Shown here piece after piece: positions 1 to 10,586 of a stretch of DNA of 64,000 nt (the first letter of the stretch is position 1; each line of letters begins with the position of its first letter). The DNA lies in the NCBI GenBank assembly GCA_010909725.1, contig JAACMV010000007.1:62001-126000 (forward strand), written 5' to 3'. A model generated the notes under the pieces. The model worked only from the letters and a program-made list of their open reading frames with translations. It searched no databases and was not told the origin of the DNA. A program made the position numbers and the translations under genes. This stretch comes from Picochlorum sp. 'celeri' (lineage: Eukaryota > Chlorophyta > Trebouxiophyceae).

Positions 1-245
1 ACCGTCGGTGGTGCTGTCCCACGGTGCACGGTGATACCCAGCACCTTGGCCTCCGTCACCAATTGGAATCCCTCCAGTGCACGGGGTAGTGTGGAGGGTA
101 TCCTGCCGATGGCCAACAGGTGTGTCTTCCCTCGATTCAATCGCTGTCTAGTAGCCTGATGAAACATGTCCATGCAGGCTCTGAACGTCTTGACCTGCTC
201 TTGGCTGCCAAGAAACACTTTGCTATCATCTGCATATTGGCTCAT
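1..245 (-). pseudogene. Non-LTR retrotransposon reverse transcriptase fragment, cut by the left window edge
   Basis: On the minus strand from 245 the frame stays open to the window edge, about 81 residues. It starts with SQYADDSKVFLGS, which contains the YADD catalytic box of reverse transcriptases. Further on come THLLAIGR and AKVLGITVH, matching the order of motifs after YADD in LINE-type enzymes (the L-G-I box). An in-frame TGA at 252-254 lies just upstream and no fingers or palm motifs are seen before it, so the 5' part is lost or interrupted. The frame may continue outside the window. Family assignment rests on motif recognition only. Confidence 0.75.
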
Positions 246-485
246 ATTCCCTCATGGCTTTTCACTGGAGCAAGTGAGAAAGATGAGTGCATATAATCAA
301 GACGATGATGATGTTTGATCATAGATAGGGTATTAGCGTATAAATTACTACTAGGGTAAAGAAGAAGAAATAGATATACCTCAACTTTGTTTGTAGCAGT
401 TCTAGAGTCAAGCTCAGCATTTGTTATCGTAGAAAATGGCAACAACCACCATAACGAATTCCATATCATCATTTACAAATTCATA

Positions 486-1568
486 TACCGTAGTGTCCGC
501 AATTTTCGGAAGGAATTTGGAAAACTGAAAATGGCCTAAATCCGAAAATCTTCGGAGTGCAAAACCACGAAACCAGTGATATACGGTGGATTTAAATATC
601 AATTAATGTATAATTATGACATTCCCCAAGCGAAAATAGGATCAAATAGCGGTAGCGGGAGATATGGTCGGATTATTGTCTGGAGCCAACCTCTGGCCAC
701 ACTTGGTCCTGCTGCAGCTGCTGGTGGCTCTAATTCTCATCGAAACACGGTTAATCTCTTTTCCGCCGATATCGTTGGCCTAATATCATCCTTATAACAC
801 TAACAGTCGTGCCTAAGGTGATAATCGTCTGCAAAAACGTGGAAACAGGCCCTTACTCTCAGGACCACCCTGAGTGATCACCCCTGACTGGCCTCATTCG
901 CGTGCCACTGATGCTCACAAGCGCTCATGTCGCCATCTTATGTCTTCTATATGCATTATTCTTGGCGTTTGCTGCCCAAGAGCGACATACCTCGCCTGTA
1001 GAGAGCCTGCTGCCTCTGGCAAGTCAACCAGTTTGGCAAAAGAGGTTTTCTTGCACTCATGTGCGATATTTTCACCCGATGTCGTATTATCAGCACTCTA
1101 AGAAGTTCTTTAATGGTCCTGGGTGGGTTTATCGGTGGCAGAGGCCCTCTACTGAGGCGATGTCTTGGGCAACAGGGCAACCAACCCAACGACCCAACCC
1201 AAAATCGTCGACGTAAGTGGCCCTTTTTCTTCTTGTAATAGCAATATAATATTGAGTTAGTGATATTTCAGGGGGCGAGGGAATTGAAACAGCGCCCATT
1301 GTCCATCAAAATCGCCATGAAGTGGTGTCGCCACGGATCGCTCATTCGAGCGTCGTTGTTGATTTTTGAGAGTTTCAAAGGGCGGTTTCGAGCGTGAGAG
1401 GTACCACTGGAATCAGTAGAATTCAAGCTATTTTTCAAGCCATATTTGAGAGGATATCTCTCACTTTTGATCAAAGTATCGGGCTAAATCTCATATTTTC
1501 GGAAGGATTTTCACTTTTTGCAAGTCTCATTTCCGAAACATTCCCTAGTACCATCTGGGGATTGGTTC
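486..1568 (+). repeat. Left terminal inverted repeat, split by an insertion
   Basis: Block one is 486-499 and block two is 1543-1568. Both match the right end perfectly (14 of 14 and 26 of 26). The intervening 1,043 nt have no counterpart at the right end, where only four bases separate the blocks. Confidence 0.8.
502..1538. mobile_element. Nested ~1 kb insertion inside the left inverted repeat
   Basis: The segment interrupting the left repeat begins with TTTCGGAA at 504-511 and ends with its inverse TTCCGAAA at 1531-1538. The dinucleotide CA precedes (500-501) and follows (1539-1540). The TTCGGAA motif recurs inside (about 545-556 and 1498-1505). No convincing coding frame is present, so this looks like a small non-autonomous element. 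The 8-nt terminal match is short and the 2-nt duplication weak, so boundaries are approximate. Confidence 0.4.
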
Positions 1569-2257
1569 GCAGTTCAGCGAAACAATAGCAGGTGATAAAT
1601 TACGCCGCGTCGATTGTAAAAATAGAACACTTATGTATAATTATATTGTGAAAATTCACAGTTGGGAGAAACTCTCGTCACAGACGGATTCTCGGACGAA
1701 TGGGGCACGGTGGCAGTGAACACGAGTGTTCCCATCACCAATCGAGGATGGAGGCGCATTTTTGGGCTCATGTGGCGTCACCCCGCGAGCGATATTCTCC
1801 GCGATATTCTCCATAACACTTAGATATGTTAAATACTATACGATTGTGCCAACGGAGCGTTGATAATTGCTGGCCGTGAAAAGTCGTCGAGCGAGACGAC
1901 TGGGAACCCTTTTCCTTGGCAGCCCAAATGGCCATTAATATCGCAGATGTCCGGTCGTGTCCATTGTTGGATAGGGCCATTATTAAATTACATACTCTCC
2001 ACCTTTCTCAGATATCCTGACGAGAAAATAACGTATTTTTTAATCTTATCGTCTGCATTCTCGAAGTCTATGACCCTGAATCCTTGCCCGGTGACATCAT
2101 CAGGCTGCAAGCACTTTAAGTTGGGTTCATTGTGTGTGACGCCAGTCCTCTGTGAAAGATGTGGGTGCCTCCCCACATGTATCATCTCATCAACGATCAA
2201 GAAAATTTCATCCGTCTCATTTTGGTACTGTAAGGATACAGAATCAGCAGTGAGTGA

Positions 2258-5161
2258 TTAATTGACGGGCCATGCCATTCCAGTTACCCAACGCACCTCC
2301 AGTTTGATAATCTCCTGCAACACTCCTATCTTGTTACCATAGAGAACAACTCTATCTTCAGATTTCAGCCCATCCTTGATTGAGAAACGTGTCTGATTGA
2401 TTTGGAAGGCTTTATATCTTGTAACATCACCGCGAATCCCTTCCAGAATTTTCCTCTGCCTACCAGAATACTTCATCCTTTCAGCAACCGACATTCTGTC
2501 CCCAAATGTCCACAGGCAGAAATGCCTGGACTGGCACTGCAATTTTTGATACTCTTCCCACTTTGACTCAATGTATCTTTTGATCAAGTGCATCTCAGAT
2601 GTCGAAATATTCGCCATCTGCACCCTGGAAATGGGTTCGTGGAGAAGGATGTCATCCTGGAATTTTGGGTCTAGACTGGCCTGTGCTTCTTCCTCCGAGA
2701 GTAGACCGATTAGGGTCTCCATTGAATAATCGCGCATGATTCGTTCAAATATTGTAGCTGTAGGGTGTGCAGGATTCAGGTTCATGCCCTTAAGGTCTCC
2801 CAAGTAGGACTCCAGGGGATAGCTGTGGTATCCTGAAATGGGTCCAAAGTCCTTGACCTGCCTGCTCAAATGACCGATATTGTGAACACATAAAGGGAGA
2901 CAGTGGTGAGGTAAGCGATTCTCAAGTGCAACAAGTGCCCGCCATATATCCCGGCCCAAAGCATCAACCCTTGTGAGATCAACTACAGGAGCAAGCAATC
3001 TGTTCAGTAGTGAGAGAAGCTTGTCTAATGCTTTCACCAGATCTCTGTCCACTCCACCGATGTAAAGGACATAGCTAAATAGTCCAGATAGTAGGAATTG
3101 CTTCATCGGAGCTGACTCTCCCGTATTCTTGACGCCAATATCCTTTTGGCGAGTGACTGGGCCTTCAATTTCATTGTCTGCTTGCTGTGTTTTCCTGAAC
3201 AGTCTAGAAGGCTGTATGCAGAGTCTCGATGGTGTCGAGACATTTTTCAACACCTTTATGGCTGTAGTATTATTTAATGGGCAGTCAGTATCTGTATTGA
3301 AAGTCCACGGTGGACGGGACCTCGGAAGCTTGTCTTTGCCTTTCGAATCTTGGTGCACGCTTAGGTGAAGGTGTGATTCCATGTTCAGGAAGCCTTTCTT
3401 GAATAGAAGCTTCCTCGTCGCAGGATTTTCTTTCTCTCCTTCCACGAGTTTTTCCAGATGTGATCCGAAATTTTTCATCGTGTGCATGAAGCATAGCAGA
3501 TGACACCTGGACGAGTCCCAGTATGGCAAACGCTCAAACACTGACTCCCCAAGGACACCAGATGCTAGTCCTGGGAACTCGTTGCGAAGCGCTGGATCCA
3601 TACTTCTCCGTGCCCTTATAAAATCATGATCTTTCTCTATCCACACGGGTGCGAATTCTCCACGTAAACTGTCTCCAGGTTCTAGGTTCCCTTTACTCAA
3701 GTAACACTGGGATGAGCCTGTGTTCTCCTCCCACTGCACTGTGCACTTAATACATGCATCCTTTGCCCCCGCTTCATCGAGCATGGATGTTTTCTTCGTT
3801 GCTCGACCATCTTGCATCGTACAGATCAAGGCAGCTCTGTACTTTTCTCCATTAAGGACGAAACCATTCATCAAGTGATGGAACTCGTCAACAATTTGTC
3901 CAAGATACCTTTGCCACCCTTCTGCGTTGGGCTCCGTTGGCCCATCAATAAGTTGCAGCAGCTGAAGATTTTTCGAATCCATTCTTATATCAGCGGGGAG
4001 ATTGAAACAAACTAGGACCACCGCACCAGCGGTGTAGGATGCCTGAGACACCCTGAAGCCATCAACAAACAAGCCAAACAGTAAAGGAGTGTAGCCATCG
4101 CTTGTAGTAAAAAAGGAGGGATATTTTCTCCTCATATCCTTCACAAATTTAGCCGACCATATATCTGTGCATCTTGTGCTGGATTGTCGACCATTGCGAG
4201 CGGATAATTGCACCTCAGTCCTAAATTGACCGTTCTGCAGCAACCTTCTGATGGCATCCTTGACAGAACAGTATCGTATGCAGATGTTCCTTGCTAGACG
4301 ACAAGAGCCATAATCGCATGTGTCATGCGGTTCCTTCGTGGCTCTGGAACTGTCATGATGCTCCCGGCACGTAAAACGTTTCTGGTACCCTGGGTGCAGA
4401 ATTCTCAACATCTTCCTCATCTTTCTGTGGTCAGGGACCACAGGCACGTTAAATAATTGATTCCACGACTGCATTCTCTCAAGTTCTTCATTGATATGTG
4501 ACATCGGAGTGGTGTTTTTTATCCACGCACCCAGCGCTTGGATGAAATACTTTCTTGGCACTGGATGCTGCACGAGGTCAGCAAGATCCTCCTTCACTCG
4601 TACCAACGGAGAGATACTGTCAGTTTGGTCTATTCTGTCATCTTCTCTAATAATCGTAGATGAAGGGACTTGACTTCCGTTCATGTGCTCCTCTCGAGTC
4701 GTATCCGTGGCACCACTGGGACAGGGAGAGGCTCCGTACTCATCCATATCAAAGTCATAACCTCCATCTTCGTCAGTAGCCACCACAGGAACTTCATCCC
4801 CATCTAGCCCTCTCAGTCTCTTCCTGTTTTTTAATACCATTTGGGCATGCAAAATCTCTTCTCTTGTCAACTGTCTATACTTGTAAACCCACGTAGGGTT
4901 GGTTGGTTCAACATACTCAACCTGAGATGATGCATGATTCACCCTCTGCCTCTTCAAATGCGCTCGATACGTAGAGTATTGTATCAGACAAGAAGAATCA
5001 CATTTCGAATGTCCACAGTTGCAGTGTGTGTACTTGGTTTCCCTGTAATACCCCCCCTTGTACTCGATTACTCCTTTCACATTCCTGAGAATCTTGCCTC
5101 TCCGACAAGGATAGATTTCATCGCTCTTCAAAGCATCTTCATTATTGTTATTGTCAGACAT
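2258..5161 (-). CDS. Tnp2/DUF4218-like transposase, single exon
   Basis: Intronless 967-residue frame. The N terminus has a Cys/His cluster (HCNCGHSKCDSSC, residues 46-58). The middle carries a Tnp2-like core: VDGF near residue 370, CFNLP near 385, IDGP just after, then a segment ending in C-I-K-C near 470, in the order seen in plant CACTA Tnp2 proteins. The C-terminal third resembles DUF4218, with LPLCVHNIGHL and YPLESYLGDLKG near residue 780. Tnp2 proteins cut and move their own element; here both domains sit in one long protein. It starts about 200 nt from the divergent accessory gene at 5362, so the two probably share a promoter region. No stops interrupt it, so it may still be active. 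Family assignment is by motif order; a search was not possible. Confidence 0.75.
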   Translation of the reverse strand: MSDNNNNEDALKSDEIYPCRRGKILRNVKGVIEYKGGYYRETKYTHCNCGHSKCDSSCLIQYSTYRAHLKRQRVNHASSQVEYVEPTNPTWVYKYRQLTREEILHAQMVLKNRKRLRGLDGDEVPVVATDEDGGYDFDMDEYGASPCPSGATDTTREEHMNGSQVPSSTIIREDDRIDQTDSISPLVRVKEDLADLVQHPVPRKYFIQALGAWIKNTTPMSHINEELERMQSWNQLFNVPVVPDHRKMRKMLRILHPGYQKRFTCREHHDSSRATKEPHDTCDYGSCRLARNICIRYCSVKDAIRRLLQNGQFRTEVQLSARNGRQSSTRCTDIWSAKFVKDMRRKYPSFFTTSDGYTPLLFGLFVDGFRVSQASYTAGAVVLVCFNLPADIRMDSKNLQLLQLIDGPTEPNAEGWQRYLGQIVDEFHHLMNGFVLNGEKYRAALICTMQDGRATKKTSMLDEAGAKDACIKCTVQWEENTGSSQCYLSKGNLEPGDSLRGEFAPVWIEKDHDFIRARRSMDPALRNEFPGLASGVLGESVFERLPYWDSSRCHLLCFMHTMKNFGSHLEKLVEGEKENPATRKLLFKKGFLNMESHLHLSVHQDSKGKDKLPRSRPPWTFNTDTDCPLNNTTAIKVLKNVSTPSRLCIQPSRLFRKTQQADNEIEGPVTRQKDIGVKNTGESAPMKQFLLSGLFSYVLYIGGVDRDLVKALDKLLSLLNRLLAPVVDLTRVDALGRDIWRALVALENRLPHHCLPLCVHNIGHLSRQVKDFGPISGYHSYPLESYLGDLKGMNLNPAHPTATIFERIMRDYSMETLIGLLSEEEAQASLDPKFQDDILLHEPISRVQMANISTSEMHLIKRYIESKWEEYQKLQCQSRHFCLWTFGDRMSVAERMKYSGRQRKILEGIRGDVTRYKAFQINQTRFSIKDGLKSEDRVVLYGNKIGVLQEIIKLEVRWVTGMAWPVN

Positions 5162-5361
5162 GTTATATATAATTATTAAAAATAAAGTATCGGACCGGTT
5201 TTGACGCAGACGTGTCTATTCCGTTGAATGAGATTCAAACGTGGTTTGAAATAGATCTGTTGTTACGGGAGATGCACGCGCATGCAGAATTGATGACACT
5301 GACATTCCTGCGTGCTTATTAACATATATCAACTCATATATGTGTAATAATAGTCTTAAAC

Positions 5362-7161
5362 ATGGTAGTTGCTGCCTATGACGTACGAAGAACTCGTGCG
5401 CCAACGGAATGTCCACTGAGTGTAACGGTCAATAAGTTGGTCCTTTCGTGTAAAGATTATGAGGATGAGAGGTCTCTAAAGATTGCAATAGATACATTCT
5501 TTATCTCCTCGACGTATAGTATCCAGACTATCCGGGAAGAGATATTGAGGCAATTCGCTCCACCTGCAGAACTTGACCAAGTTGCCTACCGTCTCCTCCG
5601 TCTTCTACCCACGCCGGATGATGTCACAGAAAGCATCTGCAGAGAAAATGAAGTTGTAGATGAAGCAACTGAAAGCATGTCGAAGGGAGATAGATCGCAG
5701 GTGAGGGGTTGACTGAATGCTCATACTTTTGATTGTGCTAGCAGTTCGTAGATGAGATTGTTGTCTTCCATGAAGGATCGATTGTATCAAGAGATGATCA
5801 TGTTTCTGGGGCGACACCGGCCATACAATACTGAAACGAAAAATCTGGAGCCGAAAGATCCAACAAAAATAGTGAGAGAGTACCAAGCCCAAATTGTGGG
5901 CAATGCTGGTTTCTCTTTAGAAGATCACCAAGCATTCCACAACTTGTTGAAGCATGCAGACTCCTTCAGGCGGCGTTTGAATCCCATCTACCGGGCAGGA
6001 AGAGAGAAAACACCTGCCACGACGTATTACAAGGAATACAGTAGGTGTTTCGAGATTTCAGACCCTGTTGGCATCAAGTTAATGCAAAGAAATGCTGACA
6101 AATCTGGGGAAATGGAAGCGGACAATCTACCCGATTCTCACATTCCTTTTGGCACAAGAATGTTCATGATAGATTGTACTGAGAACGACACAGGGGAGAA
6201 GATTTTTCATAAATTGGGAGTATGTGCCTCTGCATGTACGTTGGTTGACTACATATGTATCTGCCTTAAATTCTCAGGAATGCGAGTATATAATTTATGC
6301 AGGCTCTTTCAATGGGTCCCAAGACAGTCCATGCTCTTGTAGTGGAGATCAAGGAGCATGTGTTTTGGTTGAACAGGTGTTCGAGGACCCCTATTCTCCT
6401 GTGAATGAGATTGTTTCACCCCATGCCGACGATGAGATCTCAATCCCATGTCGTCCACCCACCTCACCCCCAGCTGGTACCTATACAAAGTACGTGACAT
6501 TATATGTTATATCTTGGGCATTGGTATCACCAAAATTGGATGCAAGTACTATTGGTGCAGCTGGCCCACACATTTCCTTGTGAAAAAAATCACAACAATC
6601 CATGAGCAGTATGAGCAAGATGCAGAGATGCTGAGGATACTAGATCGCGACTGTCAAGAGAATGTAAGACCTGTCTTTAAAGTGGAGGACAGGTTACAGC
6701 AACTGAGGGAGTTTGTAAAGTTCAAAAAAGAACAAGCTGGGGTGGATGAGAACTCCCCGTATCAATGCCCAAGGCCCATTATCTCTGGAGCAGGCCTAGA
6801 ATCTCACTGTGGCAAATGGCTGAGTTCACTCATACATCAAGCGATCAAAGGTAACGAAAAAGGGAGAATGAAGGCCATCCGGCTATTGAACAACGAGGTA
6901 TCCATTATCATGGGGAGAGACATCAATTCGAATTGGTTTGTGAAAGAGCAGTCCAAGAGGGGTAGGAAGAAGAAATCAGAAATCTGTCCCGAACCATCAG
7001 CAGATCATATTACAGTAAAAAAGAAGAGGGGGAGGAAGCGGAAGAAATCAAGACATGACAGGAAAGCTCTTTCGGAGTTACCCGTTGATGTCTACCAGCA
7101 AGTGAAAACTACAAAGAACTCGGGCCGCGCAGTCAATGTCCCATCGAGGCTTCGAGATTAG
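5362..7161 (+). CDS. Element-borne accessory protein with basic AT-hook-like tail (four exons)
   Basis: Inferred exons 5362-5700, 5752-6219, 6278-6489 and 6561-7161 join into one open frame of 539 residues; the introns (51, 58 and 71 nt) all have GT and AG ends. The last exon carries two basic segments, RGRKKK and KKKRGRKRKK, like AT-hooks or nuclear localisation signals, so DNA binding in the nucleus is plausible. A Cys-containing patch, PCSCSGDQGAC, lies in exon 3. The rest matches nothing I recognise. It is divergent from the transposase and inside the same inverted repeats, so a role as the element's second protein (end binding or regulation, as TnpA-type proteins do in CACTA elements) is an inference. 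The first junction uses an acceptor right before an ATG, so an alternative start at 5752 is possible. Confidence 0.6.
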
Positions 7162-7399
7162 TTTAAACTGCGCATATCTTTGATGAATTCATCAATACTC
7201 AATTAGTCTACTCCAGTGATGTAAAAAGACTCCCCAATATGGTAACTGTCGCGGCATCATATTTGAATCCACCTGTTTCAAACCTGACGCATGGAGGGGT
7301 CGTTGTTATTTATCGGTCAACGCAGGGCACTTACTGCGTTCCAAAAGTATTAAAATAAACTTTTGTTTGACGCAATATATCTATCAACTTATAGGGCAA

Positions 7400-8576
7400 A
7401 TGCCATCTGACAGTGGAGGCACTGGCGTAGTGCCAACACGCAGCACATCTCCGGGTTGCACAGAGAGAGACATCCCGATAGGAGACGAGAATATCGATCC
7501 ATCACAAAGCAAGGACAATATTGATTTAGTCCAGAGAAAAATTATCGAGGATATCGTCGACAGATTCTGTCCTAGAGTTGTCCAGGACTCTGCTAAGAGG
7601 GAAGGAGAGTGGGGCATGTTTGCCACGCCAGAAGCCACGAATGAGGCTTCAAAAGATGCATATGAAAAAAATCCCTTACATCAAGATGACCATAGAGATT
7701 GTGACGCGGGCTGAACAAGAGCCAAAGTACGATCCCATTGAAGGACAGAAAGCAGCAAAAAGGTACTCTGCATTTCAAACAAAATAGCAATACATATATG
7801 TGCGTAGTTCCCCTGTTATCAACAAGCATCTTGTCTTCAGGTATATATATTTATCGAATAGTAGAATCAGGAGAGCAGTAAAAAGAAAAGCAGACTGGAA
7901 TAGCACTGTTGCTTTAAAATCCCTCCATGACTCTGCGCTGGCTTGGAGATCTACTTGGGCAGAGCCAGAGAATCAAGATGCATGGCTTGAGACAGTTGCT
8001 GCATGGGATAATGACCCAAAAATAATTCACTCCAGAGCCGCAAGAGAGCATCTTGCAAGTATATTCAGCGACGCGAATGACCAAGCAGAGCAAGAGAAGC
8101 TGGGAGCCCCAAATCTTGACTCTATTGAGGACTGTGTCAGGACAGTCAAGGAATGGAACACCATCCATCCAGGAGGCAATACCTGGGCAGATGTGCATAA
8201 CAATTTACTGTTTTCTTTGATGATAAATTATGTCCCTCGCATTAGGAGCACCAGGACATTTCTAGACCTTGCTAATCATGAACAAGCACAAACAGCGTGG
8301 CCAGACGTTCACGAGGGGGTGAATTCTGGACCGAGGTCTCACCATAGTATGACAAAAACTCTGCGTAATAAATGGGGTGTGATCGGTGGTTGGCTTCTAG
8401 GCGCGAAGACAAAAGGCAAGCAGTTCAACTTTGATCTATCATCACAGATAAAAGCCCTGCAATTGATGAAAGAGGGCAAGATACCTTGGCCCACAAAATC
8501 AGTGAAACGTCCCACGTGCTCTAATGCCTTACATCGATTATTAGATGACAGAATACAGGAAAAGATCAGTCGTTGA
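7400..8576 (+). CDS. Second element-borne accessory protein, with an apparent 1-nt frameshift
   Basis: Exon 1 runs 7400-7762 and exon 2 7871-8576, with a 108-nt GT-AG intron. Near 7668-7674 the reading frame has to change inside a run of seven A. Removing one A joins EASKDAYEK to IPYIKMTIEIV, and the joined gene would be 355 codons plus stop. Exon 2 encodes a Trp-rich, alpha-helical-looking segment (NTWADVHNNLLFSLMINYV; KWGVIGGWLL) with no family I know. As written the first frame stops at 7712. The gene may be decayed, or the run may be miscounted in the assembly. It lies inside the transposon, downstream of the other accessory gene and on the same strand. Confidence 0.45.
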
Positions 8577-8582
8577 AGCAGA

Positions 8583-8825
8583 CTATGCCACTGCACGAGA
8601 CAAATGAGCCTGGAATATCTTCTCAGGGGCACATGGCTCTTTGAAAAGGTCGAGAGGTTCTAGAAACTCACTATCATCATCTGAGCACCACAAATGGTTA
8701 TGACGGCAGCAGACCAGCCATTTACACGCGTGAACAGGGACCGACGATGGAAACCTTGCTTGGCTCATGATGATCATGAGGAGTCCTGGTCGATCAAAGT
8801 GCAAGACGCTACCGACTCTGCCCAT
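8583..8825 (-). CDS. Small hypothetical frame at the right side of the element
   Basis: An 80-residue frame with an ATG at 8825, ending 6 nt beyond the stop of the plus-strand accessory gene, tail to tail. It has a Cys/His/Trp-rich stretch (HACKWLVCCRHNHLWC) that could bind metal, followed by an acidic segment. No upstream exon is evident and no family is recognised. It could equally be chance. Confidence 0.25.
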   Translation of the reverse strand: MGRVGSVLHFDRPGLLMIIMSQARFPSSVPVHACKWLVCCRHNHLWCSDDDSEFLEPLDLFKEPCAPEKIFQAHLSRAVA

Positions 8826-9253
8826 ATTAATAATTAAATGGTGAAGTATGTAAGAAATTTAATAATAATTGAAAAGGAATCATTCGGGCTATGACATTAT
8901 GGCGCTGGAGATAGGTGAGTTCTTTCCCGTCTCGTCCAGTGGTAGTTCGTTGAAACGTTTACCCCATTCCTTGTTGTGCAGGAAACCTTCCCCGTCGAAC
9001 TATTCCATCTAGGTAAGTTATATCATCATTTTACTGCAGACAATGGATAAACTGGCATGCGGATAGCCGCTGCGTGGTGACTCAATAGTTGACGGTTGGA
9101 ACGGTGATACTCGTAGAGGCATAGACGACTGATAGCAACGTCTCACCGCCTTCTTGAATATTCTAGTCTTATTTACTGTAACAGGAATGCATAGCAATTG
9201 GTGTACGCGATTGGATGCGCGAGCATCCAAATCGCGCGAGCACCGAAGAAATA
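8826..9253. other. Element interior without a recognised gene
   Basis: Between the small frame ending at 8825 and the subterminal repeats I see no coding sequence with family resemblance and no clear repeat. Confidence 0.4.
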
Positions 9254-9425
9254 GTCACAAAGAGCGCTCAGCTCCAATAGGGGTATCAATGAGCGATAGT
9301 CCCGTCTTCATGTCACAACACAACCCTTAAACAAGGTACTGGTCGCGACTGGCGCAGGGATCACAACGGGCGGCTGAGCCGATAGTGGTCACAACGAGCC
9401 CTGTTGGCCCAAAGAGTGGTCACAC
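9254..9425 (+). repeat. Subterminal GTCACAA repeats near the right end
   Basis: The heptamer GTCACAA or a one-base variant occurs at 9254-9260, 9312-9318, 9360-9366 (ATCACAA), 9388-9394 and 9419-9425 (GTCACAC), all in the same orientation within about 170 nt. Short repeats just inside the ends are typical binding sites for transposon-encoded proteins, notably in CACTA elements. That function is inferred. Confidence 0.45.
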
Positions 9426-9595
9426 TTTGGCACCGCGACCCTGAAAATCCGAGGATCTCAAACCGTGACCATTTCTTACCAAAAGCGCACGAAAGTGAAT
9501 CTAAAATTTCATAGAGTAAAAGTATGTATTCAGCGAGATGATGCAGCCCGCGATTATTGGCGAATTTGGTGCACGGTTCGAAGAGGTTTAATAAG

Positions 9596-9639
9596 GAACC
9601 AATCCCCAGATGGTACTAGGGATTACGGACACTACGGTA
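9596..9639 (-). repeat. Right terminal inverted repeat, intact
   Basis: This is the uninterrupted copy of the inverted repeat: 9626-9639 pairs with 486-499, and 9596-9621 pairs with 1543-1568. The four bases between the blocks (9622-9625) are the inferred ancestral junction that was split at the left end. Confidence 0.8.
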
Positions 9640-10586
9640 TATAAAGTAATTATAATACCATACCAAAGATGCCGCTGCAGCGTAGTTGCAGTAATAAAGA
9701 GCAACAATCGCATTCCTCCTCAATATATTGATATATATCGATATTGCTGATATATATCAGCATGCATTCATTCATTTAAATCCCTTTCTTCTTCTTCCTC
9801 TCTGTGCGCCCCATCGATGTTTCCAGCAGCAGCAGTCAATAGAAGCAGGTATATATATTATTATTATACAATCATAACACCATGGTGTCATCTATATTGG
9901 CCAATAGATGATTCATCCACCATCGATGCTGCAGCATCATCGCGACAATCATTGATCAAAGTGAATGATCGAAACCCTCTCTTTCTCTCTTTCTCTCTTT
10001 ACGAGTATTATCACCATCATTATAATAATCAGAAGAAGAAGAAGAAGAAGGGGTATATATATCGAGTGCCTTGGCAACACTGGTGCTGCTGTGTGCCGAA
10101 TCATCAATTCAATGATGATCGAATTGATTCTAATTCAGACTCTTTTTCTCTCTCTCCTCCCTTCTTTGATTCATTCATTATATTATGAACAGAATAATAA
10201 TAATAATGAATCCTACTATGCACAAGGATAGTGGAGGAAGAGGTGATGACATGAACCTATCAGGCAGGTCCGTCATTATTGGATCCATCTATAGATGGTT
10301 CTTTTATCCTACTCTATTAGTATCGGACAGTGTGGGGTTGTGTATAACCATGGAGTCAGTGGGTAGTTGCAGAACAAATGACTATTATACTGTGTATGTT
10401 CCATGGCACCACTTACAACACACATGCTTCCTGATGACAGCATCAGAAGTATGTGTATGCCTGGCATATGTACTTGTTGTTTTTGATAGATATGAGGTAG
10501 AAAAGGTCATCATCATCAATACTTCTTCTTCTGGTGGTGCTGCATACTTTTCATAGCAGAGACTCTTACCCTAAGCAAAGAAAGAT
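9640..10586. other. Low-complexity intergenic stretch
   Basis: Rich in TA, AGA and ATA microrepeats. It includes a perfect 16-nt palindrome GCTGATATATATCAGC near 9748-9763 and an AAG run at about 10032-10050. Open frames here translate to simple-sequence peptide and are not credible genes. The left part is the flank of the transposon and the right part is downstream of the secreted protein ending at 10587. Confidence 0.5.

Larger units (their letters stand above)
486..9639. mobile_element. DNA transposon with terminal inverted repeats and a Tnp2/DUF4218-like transposase
   Basis: The outer inverted repeat TACCGTAGTGTCCG occurs at 486-499 and, reverse-complemented, at 9626-9639. A second perfect 26-nt inverted match lies at 1543-1568 and 9596-9621. 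At the right end the two blocks are 4 nt apart; at the left they are about 1 kb apart, which implies an insertion. Inside are a minus-strand Tnp2-like transposase (2258-5161), two plus-strand accessory genes (5362-7161 and 7400-8576) and a small minus-strand frame. Flanks read ..CATA before and TATAAA.. after, so a TA duplication is possible but cannot be separated from local TA richness. CACTA occurs inside the repeat, not at its tip, so this is not a textbook CACTA end. A related Tnp2-bearing lineage is inferred. Confidence 0.75.

Noticed and set aside
902..1216. 104-codon plus-strand frame inside the nested insertion
   Set aside because: Composition is not protein-like after the first 30 codons and no motif is present.
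486..9639. Calling the element a canonical CACTA transposon
   Set aside because: CACTA occurs in the repeat but not at the tip, and no 3-bp duplication could be shown; only the transposase supports kinship.
9817..10231. Two overlapping plus-strand frames of 88-123 codons
   Set aside because: They translate microsatellite and simple sequence (poly-Lys/Arg, Ser-rich) with no protein character.
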